Source of the DNA: Silene conica
Lineage: Eukaryota; Streptophyta; Magnoliopsida; Caryophyllales; Caryophyllaceae
NCBI GenBank assembly: GCA_029255685.2
Contig: CM055314.2
Span: 10,186,399 to 10,250,398, forward strand
Direction of reading: 5' to 3'
Length of the DNA stretch: 64,000 bases
Below, in pieces: positions 22,922 to 34,751 of this stretch (its first letter is position 1; each line of letters starts with the position of its first letter). The notes beneath the pieces were generated by a model. That model did not search any database. It was not told where the DNA came from and saw only the letters and a program-made list of their open reading frames with translations. Both the position numbers and the translations under genes were made by a program.

Positions 22922-24388
22922 TCATTTCTTGACTTCTACTGCAGCCATAGTTCTAATGGTTGTCATTTTCACAATTGGTGAAAAAGTTTTTGTATAGTCA
23001 ATGCCTTCCTTATGAATATATCCCTTAAGAACCAAGCGAGCTTTGTATCTCTCAATACTGCCATCAAAATTATGCTTAACTTTGAAAACCCACTTGCAAG
23101 AGATGAACTTTTTACCAGGAGGCAAATGAACTAAAGTCCAAGTATTGTTGGCATCTAATGCTTTGAATTCAGGAGATATAGCATCTTGCCACTCAGGAAA
23201 GATTGAAGCTTCTACATAAGTGCTTGGTTCTTGGACAGGAAAAGGCGAAGAAGAATGGTGAATAGTAGCAGTAGGCATAACAGATAAACAAGTAGCAGGA
23301 GAAAAAGATGTAATGCATAAAGAAGTTAAAGTATAATCACAAGTATCATTGAGGACTGCATTGCAATGTTTGTCAGGAAGTTTGTGAACATAATCATTAA
23401 GATAATTAGGAGGTCTAGATGATCTAGTAGACTGTCTAACCACAGGAAAAAGAACAAAATGAGAAGGAGTAGATGTATGAGAAGAAGAAGGAACATCTTG
23501 AGAACTACTAAGGCTATCTTGATGTGTGCTAATAGTAGGAGAATGAACAGATACATTAAACTGAGCATCATTGACAGGATTAGGAATAAAAGAGCAAGAA
23601 TGAGCTTTGACATATGGAAAAATAGATTCATGAAATACAACATCTCGGGAGTCAAAAACAGTATGAGTGTCCAAATTAAGTAACTTGTACGCTTTCTTAC
23701 CAAATAGGTAACCAAGAAAAATACTAGGAATGCCCCTAGGAGAGAACTTATCTCTTCCAAATTTGGGAAATGTAGCATAAACTAAACATCCAAAAGGTCT
23801 TAGATGAGAGAGGCCAGGGACTTTGCCAAATAAAACTTGATAAGGAGACAAAAAATGCAGAGTTTTTAAAGGTAATCTATTGATAATATATGTAGCAGTA
23901 AGTATACAATCACCCCAGTATTTGGTAGGTAAATGAGACTGAAACTTTAATGCTCTGGCTACTTCTAATAAATGCTTGTGCTTCCTCTCAACAACACCAT
24001 TTTGTCGAGGGGTATGAAAACAGGAAGTTTGATGTAAAATGCCATTGCTGTGAAGAAAATCAGATATAGCATGACTAGTTCCTAATTCAAAAGCATTGTC
24101 AGATCGTATGATTTTGACTTTCTTATCAAACTGAGTTTCAACCATTGCAAGGAAAGTTTTAAGAAAAACAAATGCATTACTCTTACATGACAATAAATGA
24201 GTCCAAGTACATCTTGTAAAATCATCCACGATAGTCAAAAAATATTTATAACCATTATATGTGGGTGTATGATAAGGACCCCAAAGATTTATATGAATCA
24301 ACTCAAAAGCACTGTGAGAAATAGAAGAACTAGTAGTAAAAGAAAGTTTGTGTTGCCTGGCTTTGGCACATATAGAGCAAGAAATCAA
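22922..24388 (-). pseudogene. Minus-strand Copia: integrase and N-terminal reverse transcriptase
   Basis: 488 open codons. The integrase core is complete in outline, with [22 protein letters not shown] and [14 protein letters not shown]. However, the first catalytic position reads HINLWGPY where copia integrases have Asp, so Asn replaces Asp. The C-terminal integrase block [14 protein letters not shown] follows. Reverse transcriptase starts with [23 protein letters not shown], and the frame ends at a stop where the [10 protein letters not shown] block should follow. Confidence 0.88.
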
Positions 24389-24395
24389 CTCAGTT

Positions 24396-25460
24396 TCATT
24401 GCATGAAGAAATAATACATAGTTATTGTAGCATTTTGAGCTTGTGTACAGGTAGATGACCTAATCTTTGATGCCATATAGTATGTACTAGAAACAATAGA
24501 AATTACAGAATTAGATCTACTTTTATTAGCATGTGAATCTAAATCCTCAAAATGTTGAGTGAGATGCAACAAGTAAAGATCATTATGTTTTTTACCAAGG
24601 ACCAAGTGCCTCTTGGAAGAGTCTTGCAAGTAACAAATACTAGGTGTAAAACTAACCACTGAATTGAGTTGTGTAGTTAACTTACTGATGGATAACAAAT
24701 TAAACTTGAAGCAAGGAACATATAACACATTTTCCAAGGAAAACAAACTATTTATAGGAACTGTACCAATAATATCTATTAGCACAGCATCACCATTTGG
24801 CAAAGAAATAGAATCAGGCTTATTTAAAGATATAAAATCAGAAAAGAGAACTTTATTGGAACATATGTGATCACTAGCACCTGTATCTAAAATCCAAGTA
24901 TTAGAATATGCATTGAAACAGTTTGAGAAGAAAGCTGCATAGATTGAAGAGAGAAACCATATGCAAAATTGGCAGAAGAAGCATGTCCAGAATCAGAAGG
25001 ACCAGAATTAGCTAGAAGGATCAGAAGAGGAATTGAAGAAGAAGGATGATTATATTGAAGCTTATTGTCATTTGAATTAAACTGAGTACTGGAAGAAGGA
25101 TCAGAATGATTTTGATTGTCTTCATAAGCTCCTAAGATACCATCTTGATCAAAGAAAGCATTCCCATCAAATCTTCTCTTACGATTTTGCAAATGATAAC
25201 ACCTATTGGTATAATGACCAGGTTTGAAGTGGAATTCTGGTATGTGCAGAATCTTGAAGTAGAATTCTGGTTTTGTCCTTGTGAGTTCTTGTTCTTCTGA
25301 TCATTGACTGGTAGACCAGTAGCTTGATTGTCTCCTACAGAAGAATTATTATTGCCCCTTCTGAAATTTTGTCCTTGAGTCTGGCTAGAATTATATCCTG
25401 GCTTATGCTGATGATTTTGATTGTTATAGTTTTGAGTATAATGTCTTGGTTGTAGATTAT
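24396..25460 (-). pseudogene. Minus-strand Copia: gag C-terminus, zinc knuckle, protease
   Basis: Several overlapping frames together carry a Gln/Asn-rich tract, a zinc-knuckle-like region around 25190-25240 (FCTY ... HYTNRCYHLQ in shifted frames), and the protease core WILDTGASDHIC at about 24895-24865. Next come the LPNGDAVLIDIIGTV and LENVLYVPCFKFNLLSISKL blocks typical of copia. The upstream part of gag continues at 37735 across the Gypsy insertion. Confidence 0.8.
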
Positions 25461-25972
25461 TGTTTAGCCCAAAAATTATCATCACTATTGGGCCCAAAGA
25501 CGAGCCAGAAAGCAACAGCCCAACAAGAAGCCAATTCACACGCGGAAGAGAGTCGTTGGAGGGGATATGAAAAGGTCAAAATCCTAGAAGCATATTTCCC
25601 TCAACTCACTCCTATATTCCCGGACCTGACCACCATGACCAGGACCAGCTGACCAGGAGTCTTTGTTTATAAAAGGAAAAATTAGGTTATTCTGAATTGA
25701 TTCATACTTACGTTGAAAACTTTACTTACGCACGTCAACATCTGTACTTCGCAAAAACAGTGATCATCCTCGAAAATAGTGAAAACTTGGTGGGATTCCG
25801 TTCCCCCCGCGGTTGTTTCCCTCATTGGGTTTTTCCGCGTCACCAAAACCTCGCGTGTTCATTCTTTTTACTCTTTCGTTCTTAGCATTTGTTTTTTACG
25901 TACATTCATTTATTGGTTGGTACTTTGACCCGCATCACGATAACTTGACCCGGTAGAAATTTTACCAAAACA
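25461..25972 (+). repeat. 5' LTR of the Tat-type Gypsy element
   Basis: 512 bp, TGTTTAGCCC ... CCAAAACA. A TATAAAAG box lies at about 25669-25676. Most differences from the 3' LTR are scattered C/T or G/A changes. Confidence 0.95.
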
Positions 25973-25973
25973 A

Positions 25974-25991
25974 TTTGGCGCCCACCGTGGG
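25974..25991 (+). other. Primer-binding site of the Gypsy element
   Basis: TTTGGCGCCCACCGTGGGG begins two bases after the 5' LTR. This is a tRNA-complementary primer site common to plant Tat elements; I do not assign the tRNA. Confidence 0.75.
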
Positions 25992-26039
25992 GCATAGTGC
26001 GCATTCCAATATTTGAAATCGTCATCTCGCCACGAAAAC

Positions 26040-26840
26040 ATGTCTGGGATTAAAGCTAATCCCTCCAACTCCCAGAGCATGCCAGCCCAATCCAGTGGGA
26101 CCGACCCCACCGTGTCCGTTGGTCTCGCAGGACCACCCTCCACCGTAAGTCAGACCACAACCTCAAAGGTTGCTGCCTCGTCCACCAGACCTCCTCAGCT
26201 CCCCAGATCAGCCCCTATGTCTGCTCCCTCAAGGCAGAGCAGAGAAAGCAGCCCCAATAGAAGTGGAGAAGCCCAGATACCTGGAGTGAGCCCGCTGCCA
26301 AGAATCCCCAGCCCAGATCCGATGCAGATGGTGGTCCAGGGGATGAGTGCTCTGCAGGAAGCCATAGAGGGCCTGAAGAAGGATAATCTGGACCTGAGAG
26401 AGCAGATCGCCGCAGTCGCCCGCCCAGCTCAGACGCCCAGGGTGCTACAGCCAGGACCCGGACATACCTTCAACCCCTTCGGGAGAGGAGGGCTGAACCG
26501 GTCGATTCCCCAGGAAGTCGTCACCAGGCTGGATCTAGGTGTCATCACCCCGAGCAGTAGCGCAGAGATACTGGATCTGGATTCCTCTGTGTTCAGAGCA
26601 CCGTGACCCAGTCCAGTTCAGCCTGCAGGTAATCCTACGCCTTGTTTTCCCCCTGGGACTGATCCTTTGACTTTTTCAGGTACACCTCCGCAGCCTTCAG
26701 TTGGATGGACGCCAGAGACCCCTGTTAGGACTGCACCCGTGAGCCAGTTCGGCGCCGGAGGATGGGCAGGAGGAGCGCCAGTTCAGTCAGCAGTTGGTTG
26801 GCATCCAGGGCCAGGTTTCAATCCGTCCGTAGTAACCAAC
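26040..26840 (+). pseudogene. Gypsy gag, N-terminal part
   Basis: Starts at the ATG at 26040 (MSGIKANPSNSQSM). The protein is Pro/Ser-rich and disordered at first, then has a short helical block (MQMVVQGMSALQEAIEG...). A TGA at 26604-26606 interrupts the frame (CGA to TGA is a simple explanation). The same frame then continues to the CACTA insertion at 26841. Confidence 0.8.
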
Positions 26841-27129
26841 CACTACAAAACATTGCTGTATTTGCGACTGACGGTTCCGTCGCAAACAATGTGACATCCG
26901 TCGCAAAAGTCTAATTTGCGACGGACAGCGCCTGTCGCTTATTTTTGTCGCAAAATGAAATTTAGGGACGGAATTTTCCGTCACAAATATTAGCGATCAA
27001 TTGACCAAGGTTTGCGGCGGAATGACTTTGAACCTATGGTCAAGGTCAGTCAACTTTTGAATTCCGTCGCAAATTCCTCTTCTGCGACGGAAATTTCGTC
27101 GCAAAAGTTGGCTGACCTTGACCAAAGGG

Positions 27130-27504
27130 TCAAAGTAAGTCATTGACCAACTCGGCGTTAAGAGCATCTTCCCTAATTTGATCAATGCTATCGCGTAACG
27201 CATCTTCTACCATATCCCTATAAGGATTGTCGGAGTGCATTGATGAGCTTCCCTCTTCCTCAACGGAGAATTTCTCTCCGTGGCACACCCAATCGTAATA
27301 GTTTTCACAAAACCCTGTCAAACCAAGGTGTTTCCGTACTTCTTGTTCAACTAAAAACTTTGTATTCTTGCACTTAGAACATGGACACCTAATTTCTCTA
27401 TTTCTAATGAATTCGTCTTGTTGCTTAACATAATCAATGAATTCATTAACACCAATTACGAAATCCTGCCTCAATTTTTTCCTAGAATCAAACCTTTCAT
27501 ACAT
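27130..27504 (-). pseudogene. CACTA TNP2 transposase fragment (transposase-associated domain)
   Basis: 124 codons starting MYERFDSRKKLRQ. The Cys-rich block IRCPCSKCKN, followed by HLGLTGFCENYYDWVCHGE, is the transposase-associated domain (Pfam Transpos_assoc type) at the N-terminus of plant TNP2-like transposases. The downstream catalytic domain is absent; an AAC/ACA-rich stretch and a long hairpin lie upstream on this strand. Confidence 0.85.
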
Positions 27505-27539
27505 TCATTTTCTTTCTAATCTCTTCATAGTAAATCTAC

Positions 27540-27764
27540 ATATTTTAACAAACAATAACAACAACTAATTAACAACAACAACTAAATAACAACAACTAAA
27601 TAACAACAACTACATAACAACAACAAGTAACAACAACAACTAGTTAACAACAACTACCTAGCTAATTAACAACATCAAATAACAACTAACAACAACAACA
27701 AAAACAACTAACATTATTAATACCAACACCAACACCAACACCAACACCAACACCAACCTCAACC
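27540..27764. repeat. ACAACA-rich tract and (CCAACA)n microsatellite in the CACTA element
   Basis: 27540-27715 is built mostly of AACAACAACTA words; 27722-27764 is about seven CCAACA units. Confidence 0.85.
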
Positions 27765-27824
27765 TGCAAAAAAAAACACTTTGATATATTGGTCTAGGGT
27801 CCTTATCTCTCCAACCTAAACCCA

Positions 27825-28035
27825 TCTTTGAATCTTTCATACCATTAGTAAACACTCATATATTTTCTTGATTGTAATGAGACAAAAATTGGACAGCACT
27901 TCCCTATTGTTCTCCAAATACATTATATAGAATGTATTTGGAGAACAATAAGGAAGTGCTGCCCAATTTTTGTTTCATTACAATCAAGAAAATATAAGAG
28001 TGTTTACTACCTAAATGGCATGAAAGATTCAAAGA
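27825..28035. repeat. Long perfect-type hairpin inside the CACTA element
   Basis: Two arms of about 100 bp (27826-27924 and 27931-28034) are inverted copies with only a handful of mismatches, separated by the 6-base loop ATATAG. The left arm adjoins sequence that would continue the transposase gene on the minus strand, so one arm may be an inverted duplicate of a transposase-gene segment. Confidence 0.9.
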
Positions 28036-29102
28036 CAGTCCCAAAACGGGGACTATTCAACAATTACACCTAATGTGTAATTATTGAACGGGTACTATTC
28101 AAAAATATTCTAAACAAATCAACAACACTAACAATCAACATCACTGCAAATTTTATATGAAAAATCATTCGTCATAAACATCTTAACAACAATATGCGAC
28201 GGATTTGGGACGAAATTACCTACTAACCTAATATTACTAATTAACTAACAATACTAGCTAAACTAATCAAATAACCATTAACTAATTAAACTAAACTAAC
28301 TATTGTTAATAACAATAAACAACAATAATACGGAATTTGCGACGGAATTTTGCGACGGAATTAATTATAACTAATTAAGACGGTATATAAAAAAATAAAG
28401 TTAGTATACATACATAAGGAGAAATGAGAGGAAGGAGAAGGAAGAAGGAAGTGGCGGCGTCAAGGTGGAGGCGGTGAGGTGGTGGCGGCGGTGAGGTGGC
28501 AGGGAGAAGAAAGGAGAAGGAGAGGAAGGAGGAGGAAAGAACGAGAAGGAGAGAGGGCTCCGGTGAGAGCGCCGGTGAGGTGGCCGGCGGCGTCGGGGGG
28601 TGGTGGGGTGGTGGTAGAGCAACTTAAGGGGGGTGGTTGTTGTCGTCGAAAAATCGCGAATTAGGTTTTAGGAATGAAATTGATTTGGGCGAAATGAACC
28701 CCGTGGGTCTGTATACTTAAAAATTTTGGGACGGAATTTTGCGACGGAATTCCGTCGCAAATCTTGACCAAAGTCAAAGTCTGACCAGATTTGCGACGGA
28801 AATTCCGTCGCAAATATTAACTCTTGCGACGGAATTTCCGTCGCAAATCTGGTCAGACTTTGACCCTTGACCAAATTTTGGTCAAGGATGGTCAATCCTT
28901 TGCGACGGAATTTCCGTCGCAAGAGTCAATATTTGCGACGGCAAACTTTCCCGCCATTTGACTTTCGCTTCGCGGGTTGGGGAATTTTGGATCCGTCGCA
29001 AAATCCGTTGCAAATTATATTTCCGTCCCAAACAAATATTTGCGACGGAACTTCTGCCCGTCGCAAATATTCCGTCGGAAACCTGCCATTTTTTTTGTAG
29101 TG

Positions 29103-29758
29103 AACCCACCTACAGCCAACCGTCGTCAGGCCCCTGGGGAGGAGCCCCTCCTGGCTTCTTCCCTCCGTCTGTCAACCCGTTCTCAGGAGTAGGCAGCCTA
29201 TCAGACCTGCGTTACCAGGAGCTAAAGGATATGATCACCAAAATACCTGGCATGCCCAGGCCCCTGGAGAAGGCATCCCAAGATAGCTTTGCAGATTCAC
29301 CCTTCATTGACAACATTGCTCTGATCAATGTGCCCAAATGGTTTGTGCCACCAACCATGACACTATATGATGGGACGACAGACCCCCTGGACCACATCAA
29401 TCAATACAAGCAGAAAATGATGGTGGTGACCGCAACCGGAGCACTCAAGGAGGCCTGTATGTGCAAGGGATTTGGATCAACCTTGTCAGGAGCAGCCCTG
29501 CACTGGTTCGTAGGACTGCCCAACCGCAGCATATCTTCCTTCGCAGATCTGGTTAATGCCTTTAATCAGCAGTTCGCAAGCAGCATGAAACCAAAGAAGC
29601 AGACCAGTGATCTTTACAGAATTGTTCAAGGATTCGAGGAAACAACTCGAGACTACCTCACCAGATTCAACAAAGAGAAAGTTGTCATTCCGAATTGTGA
29701 TGTGCCCACTGCCATTGAAGCCTTCCGCATGGGGTTACATCATGATTCAAACCTGTAA
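29103..29758 (+). pseudogene. Gypsy gag, retrotransposon gag domain
   Basis: The same frame as the part before the CACTA insertion. It holds the core of the plant gypsy gag domain: FADLVNAFNQQFASS, LSGAALHWFVGLPNRSI, ETTRDYLTRFNKEK. A TAA at 29756-29758 interrupts it in frame; the sequence continues with KQLKMHPC in the next entry. Confidence 0.88.
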
Positions 29759-29764
29759 AAGCAG

Positions 29765-31069
29765 TTGAAAATGCACCCATGCACCGCCTTTGTTGATGTA
29801 CAGGCCCAGGCAGTCGCAACAATGAGGCTGGAAGAAGACGCTGCCTCCAGAAGAAGCACCTACGACACAGAACCTGTGTCTAGGAAAGCGCCAGTGGAAA
29901 AGAGGGGTGAAAAATCAAAGCCCTATAACAAACCAGTGAGCAAAGTATCGGAGAGCACCGGTGGTAAAAGTGATGCAGATCCACCCCCGAAGGTCAGCGA
30001 GTATGGCTTTACCACCGGGATGACTGGCCTGCTGAAGGCCTTGAAAGAACACAAGGGAGTCAGATGGCCAAAGAAGAAAGAGGAACGACCCAATGACCGT
30101 TGTGATGCCAGCAAAAAATGTGAATTTCATGATTCCAGTATGACCGAGGTAACTTGGATCATCTGCTCCCAGAGAAGTCCACCAGAGTCAATGCAGCCAG
30201 CCAGGTGCAACCCTCACCAGCTCCTCTCTGCAACAGAATTGTCAATGTCATCACCGGAAGATCAGAGTTGTGTGGGCTCAGCAGCCAAAAGACGCGTGAC
30301 AGCAGCTAAGGGAGACAAGCCAAATTCGTCATGCAGAATAGCACAGCAGAACCTCCCAGCAGTGACCTTTGACGAGACAGATGCACAAGCCGTACCAGAG
30401 CAGCACTATGATGCCCTAATCATCACATTGAACATTGGCAATTGTGAGGTCAAGAAGGTCATGGTAGATACAGGAAGCTCCATCAACCTGCTGATGTTGG
30501 ATGCCCTGAAGAGCATGGGATTTGACGAGAAAGACCTGACAAAGAAAGCTATTCCCTTGGTCGGATTCAGCGGAGAAACAACGCATAGCCTAGGGGAAAT
30601 CACCATCCCAACCTAACCCGGAGGGCTGAACAAACAGGTAAGATACTTGGTTATTGATGGTCCATCTACTTACAATGTTATTCTTGGCAGGCCCTGGATC
30701 CACGAAATGCGAGCAATCACGTTAACGTACCACCAGTGCCTGAAATTCCCTACACCATGGGGAGTCCAGGAGATACGGGGAGACCAGGAGGAGGCCCAGG
30801 ATTGCTACAAGGTAGCTCTCAAAAGGACCACTAGGCCACCAGCCGCCAGAGCATATCAATTACAGCAGTTGCACATCTAGGAGGAATACATCGAGCCACA
30901 GCAGGCAGAAATCGATGAGGTCCGCCTGGATGAGCAGTATCCAGAAAGGACCGTGTTCGTAGGCTCAGAATACTCTGGAGATCTGCGCCAGCAGCTCCTC
31001 CAGCTGCTCAGAAAGAACGCGGACTGCTTCGCCTGGTCCCACAAAGACATGATTGGCACAAGCCCATAA
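29765..31069 (+). pseudogene. Gypsy gag C-terminus and protease
   Basis: The frame continues from gag through a Lys/Pro-rich linker to an aspartic protease with KVMVDTGSSINLL at about 30460-30495 and VILGRPWIHEM at about 30680. In-frame stops lie at 30614-30616 (TAA), 30878-30880 (TAG) and 31067-31069 (TAA). I see no CCHC knuckle in the linker, where a degraded one might be expected. Confidence 0.85.
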
Positions 31070-31939
31070 ATAATAACACACAAGCTCAGTATAGATCCAG
31101 GATTCAGACCAGTGCAGCAGAGACGCAAGAAATTTGCAGCAGAAAGAAACCAGGTCATAAACCAGGAGGTGGATAACCTTCTGGAGGCAGGAAAGATTAG
31201 GGAAGTCAAGTACCCGGAATGGCTATCCAACATAGTGGTGGTACCAAAAAAGAATGGCAAGTGGAGGGTCTGCGTGGATTTCACAGACCTGAACAAGGCC
31301 TGCCCCAAAGACCCATTCCCTTTGCCACATATAGATGTTATGGTGGACGCCACTGCAGGCCATGAAATGTTGACTTTCCTAGATGCCTGGAGCGGGTACA
31401 ACCAGATCAAGATGCACCCGACAGACCAGGAGAAGACAACATTCAGATCCGAAAGAGGCATTTACTAATACAACGTAATGCCCTTCGGTCTTAAGAATGC
31501 TGGCTCTACATATCAACGGCTCGTAAACATGATGTTCAAAGGCCAGATAGGGCGAAATATGGAAGGATACATAGACGATATGGTGGTCAAATCCAAGCAA
31601 TCAGCGGACCACACCCAGCACAAGGAGGAAACATTTAACACCCTCCGGAAGTACAAGATGAAGCTAAATCCAGCTAAGTGTACCTTTGGAGTTTCCAGTG
31701 GGAAATTCCTAGGGTATATGGTAACGCAGAGAGGAATAGAAGCCAGCACAGAGCAGATCAAAGCAGTCCTACAACTGGAATCACCCCAGAAGCCTAAAGA
31801 TGTGCAGCGTCTAACAGGAAGAGTAGCAGCTCTTAGTAGATTTATTTCCAGATCCTCATACCGGTGCAAATTATTCTATGACATTCTAAGGAAAAGCCAG
31901 AAGTTTGATTGGACACCAGAGTACGAGAAAGCATTCTAG
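31070..31939 (+). pseudogene. Gypsy reverse transcriptase
   Basis: The same frame as the protease. Motifs in order: VVPKKNGKWRVCVDFTDLNKACPKD, FLDAWSGYNQIKMHP, NVMPFGLKNAGSTYQRLVN and YIDDMVVKSK (near 31570), then FLGYMVTQRGIEAS. Stops lie at 31466-31468 (TAA) and 31937-31939 (TAG, where the family usually has Trp or Gln). Confidence 0.9.
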
Positions 31940-33095
31940 GAATTGAAGCGGTACCTAAGCAGCCCACCCCTGCTATCCAAACCAGAGTAGGGGGAAGTGT
32001 TGCTCCTGTACCTCACTGTAACTGAAGCAGTTGTGAGCGCAGTACTGGTCCAGCAGCACGATGGAGCTACTCAGCATCCGGTGTACTACGTCAGCAAGTC
32101 ACTGCTACCAGCAGAAACAAGGTATACCTCACTTGAGAAACTAGTATTGGCATTGGTCACAGCATCCTATAAGCTGCGCCCGTACTTTGAGTCTCATACC
32201 ATCTCGGTGGTTACTAATCACCCCCTCAAGACTGTCATGAGAAAGCCAGAGCTCTCAGGACGAATGGCTAAGTGGTCTGTGCACATCAGTGGATATGATC
32301 TCCAGTTTGAACCACGCACAACCATAAAGTCACAAGCCCTCACAGACTTCGTCTCCGACTTCAGCCCAGCACTCCAGACCGAAGCAGAGCAGGAAATACT
32401 GCACCTACAAAGGGTGCCAAGCCAGGCACCTGGGAGTTACGAGTAGATGGGCATCAAACACCAGAGGGTCAGGAGTTAGGTTGATCCTCAGATCACCAGA
32501 GGGTGACTTGATCACCCAAGTAGTCCGATGTGAGTTCAAGACCACCAACAATGTAGCTGAATATGAAGCCCTGGTCCTGGGGCTGCAATTAGCCCTGGAC
32601 ATAGGATTCAGCTGCATTAGCGTGTATAGTGACTCGCAATTAATTGTGAATCACGTCAATGGAGCATACGAAGCAAGAGATCCAACAATGGCGACCTACT
32701 TATGCGTAGCAAAGGAGTTAATCAGCAAATTCACAGAATTCCACATCCAGCAAATACCCAAGGAGCAGAATGCAGAAGCAGATGCACTGGCAACCTTGGG
32801 ATCAACCTTGAAACCAGCCGACGTAGCCAGTATTCCCATCACCCACGTTCTCAGACCAGCCATTCCTGGACCAGATCTGGACCAAGAGGAATCACCTATT
32901 TGCAGCACCAACCCAGATCTGGAGCCAGAGCAGGACTGGCGAAAGCCGTACCTGGACTGGTTGCAGCATGATATCCTACCTGACAATAAAAAAGAGGCAT
33001 GCAGTTTCAGAATGAAGGCTTCCCGGTTCCTGCTAATCGATGACATCATGTTCAGGAAATCATTAGCAAGACCATATATGCGTTGCTTGGATTAG
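31940..33095 (+). pseudogene. Gypsy RNase H region
   Basis: First the connection/RNase H segment from 31997 (YYVSKSLLPAETRYTSLEK, FEPRTTIKSQALTDFV), after a TAG at 31988-31990. A frame change falls around 32440-32480. Then comes the second, Tat-typical RNase H with CEFKTTNNVAEYEALVLGL, VYSDSQLIVNHVNG and QNAEADALATLGS. A TAG at 33093-33095 ends it. Tat elements commonly carry two RNase H domains (family knowledge). Confidence 0.85.
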
Positions 33096-33113
33096 AATGA
33101 GGCATAGACTGTC

Positions 33114-34250
33114 TTGCATGACCTCCACAGTGGAGACTGTGGAAATCATGCAGGGGGAAGAAGTCTGTCCAATAGAGCCCTCAGAATGGGGTACTTCTGG
33201 CCCACGATGCGCAGGGACGCAAAGGAGTATGCAAAAAAATGTGACGCCTGTCAACGACATGCATCTGTCAATCACCAGCCAGCAGAACCCCTGCACCCGA
33301 TCATATCCCCATGGCCTTTTATGAAGTGGGGGATGGACATTGTGGGACCCCTCCCCAGAGCACCAGGAAACAAGCTGTACATGCTGGCCATGACAGACTA
33401 CTTTTCTAAGTGGATCGAAGTAGAATCATTCACCCAGACCACTAAAGTACAGGCCATCTCTTTCATTAAGCGTAATATATTCACCAGATTTGGTATACCT
33501 TCGGAGATAATATGTGACAATGGCTCCCAATTCATTGGGAAGAAAACTGAGGCTTTCTGCGCTAGGTGGAACGTATCACTCCAGAAATCTACCCCCAGAA
33601 ACCCTCAGTCCAACGGGCAGGCTGAGTCCAGTAACAAGATCATCATTAAAAATATGAAAAGGAAATTGCAAGAAATGGGAGGGAAATGGGCAGAGGAGCT
33701 TTCTCCGGTCCTGTGGGCTGACAGAACTACTCCAAAAGTAGCATCAGGTCAGACCCCCTTCAGCCTTGTCTTCGGAGCAGAAGCAGTAGTTCCTTCTGAA
33801 GTCAAAGTCCCAACCCACAGATACGGGTGTATAACTGAGGACCAGAACCAAGTGGAAATGACAAGTAGCCTGGACACTGTTGATGAACTTAGGACCAGCG
33901 CCTACGTCAGAATGGCCTCATATAAGCAAATGGTAGCTCGGAGCTACAACAAAAATGTCAGGATCAGGACCTTGCAAGTGGGGGATCTGGTCCTGAGAAA
34001 GGTGTTCCAGAACACCAAAAACCGACAAGCTGAAAAGTTCGCCTACAACTGGGAGGGCCTACAGACTAATGACAATGGAAGGGGAACTGATACCCAGATC
34101 ATGGAATATACTTTACTTAAAAAAATATATCATCTAGAGGTACCTCTACCGGACATGAGCAGTTGCCTTGGACCTCAGGTTCTACTCTGTATAAAATATA
34201 TTCTGGTTCAGCTTAAAATTTTTATCTTTCCTTTATATTTTATAACTTAA
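33114..34250 (+). pseudogene. Gypsy integrase
   Basis: 378 open codons, the longest intact stretch of this element. The HHCC zinc domain is partly visible (KKCDACQRHA). The core carries all three catalytic residues: Asp in MDIVGPLP, Asp in ICDNGSQF, and Glu in NGQAESSNK. The C-terminus has the VGDLVLRKVF block but no chromodomain. Confidence 0.9.
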
Positions 34251-34751
34251 GTTTTATAATCCAAATCTTATAACTTAAATTCTTTATACATTTAAATTCG
34301 GTCGTCAAGTCTTTTTGAAGTTAAGGAAAATTTTATTATTTATTTTCTGGACCAGAAATTACCTATCCTAGTAGACTGACCTAAAGAGGAAATCTGCACT
34401 ATCCACAGGAGAACCTAAGTCAAGCCTGGCACCCCAGTATAGGGACGGGTATCTAAAACACCAGGCCATCACACCAAAGCAGCGATGGCCAAAACACAAC
34501 GAAATATGCATGTACAATGAAAACGCCAGAAACGACAGAAAACCAACGATAAGCAAAGCCCCATACAATGGGGGAACATACGATTAAAAAAGGACTGCCC
34601 AAGGCAGCCCAGTTGCAGAAATGTTTTCGTTGGTCCACCCGGGCCAACAGCAAAAAATTACAAATATTCAAGCCCACTCAGGGGCACCAAAAGTTCCAAA
34701 AAGAAAATTTACGCCCATATCAGGGCCCAGCAGTGCAAGTTTAAAAAGAAC
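34251..34751. other. Gypsy non-coding spacer between pol and the antisense gene
   Basis: AT-rich after the integrase stop, then ordinary-composition DNA. No coding feature is supported on either strand. Confidence 0.6.

Larger units (their letters stand above)
26841..29102 (-). mobile_element. CACTA (En/Spm-type) element inserted in the Gypsy gag
   Basis: 2,262 bp with terminal inverted repeats CACTACAAAA and TTTTTTGTAGTG, and the 3-bp duplication AAC (26838-26840, 29103-29105). The subterminal regions (26860-27110 and 28725-29080) are packed with TTTGCGACGGAA/TTCCGTCGCAAA words in both orientations, as expected of CACTA transposase-binding repeats. A remnant of the TNP2 transposase N-terminus is on the minus strand. 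A GC-rich, purine-biased stretch at 28430-28640 may be an exon of the element's second gene. It is non-autonomous, because the DDE catalytic part is missing. Confidence 0.93.

Noticed and set aside
23326-23778. Leu-rich frames overlapping the minus-strand Copia integrase
   Set aside because: Out-of-frame shadows of the integrase to reverse transcriptase linker.
28401-28664. Overlapping Arg/Pro-rich open frames in the GC-rich part of the CACTA element
   Set aside because: Compositional frames in purine-rich DNA; no recognisable domain. Possibly part of an exon of the element, but not supportable.
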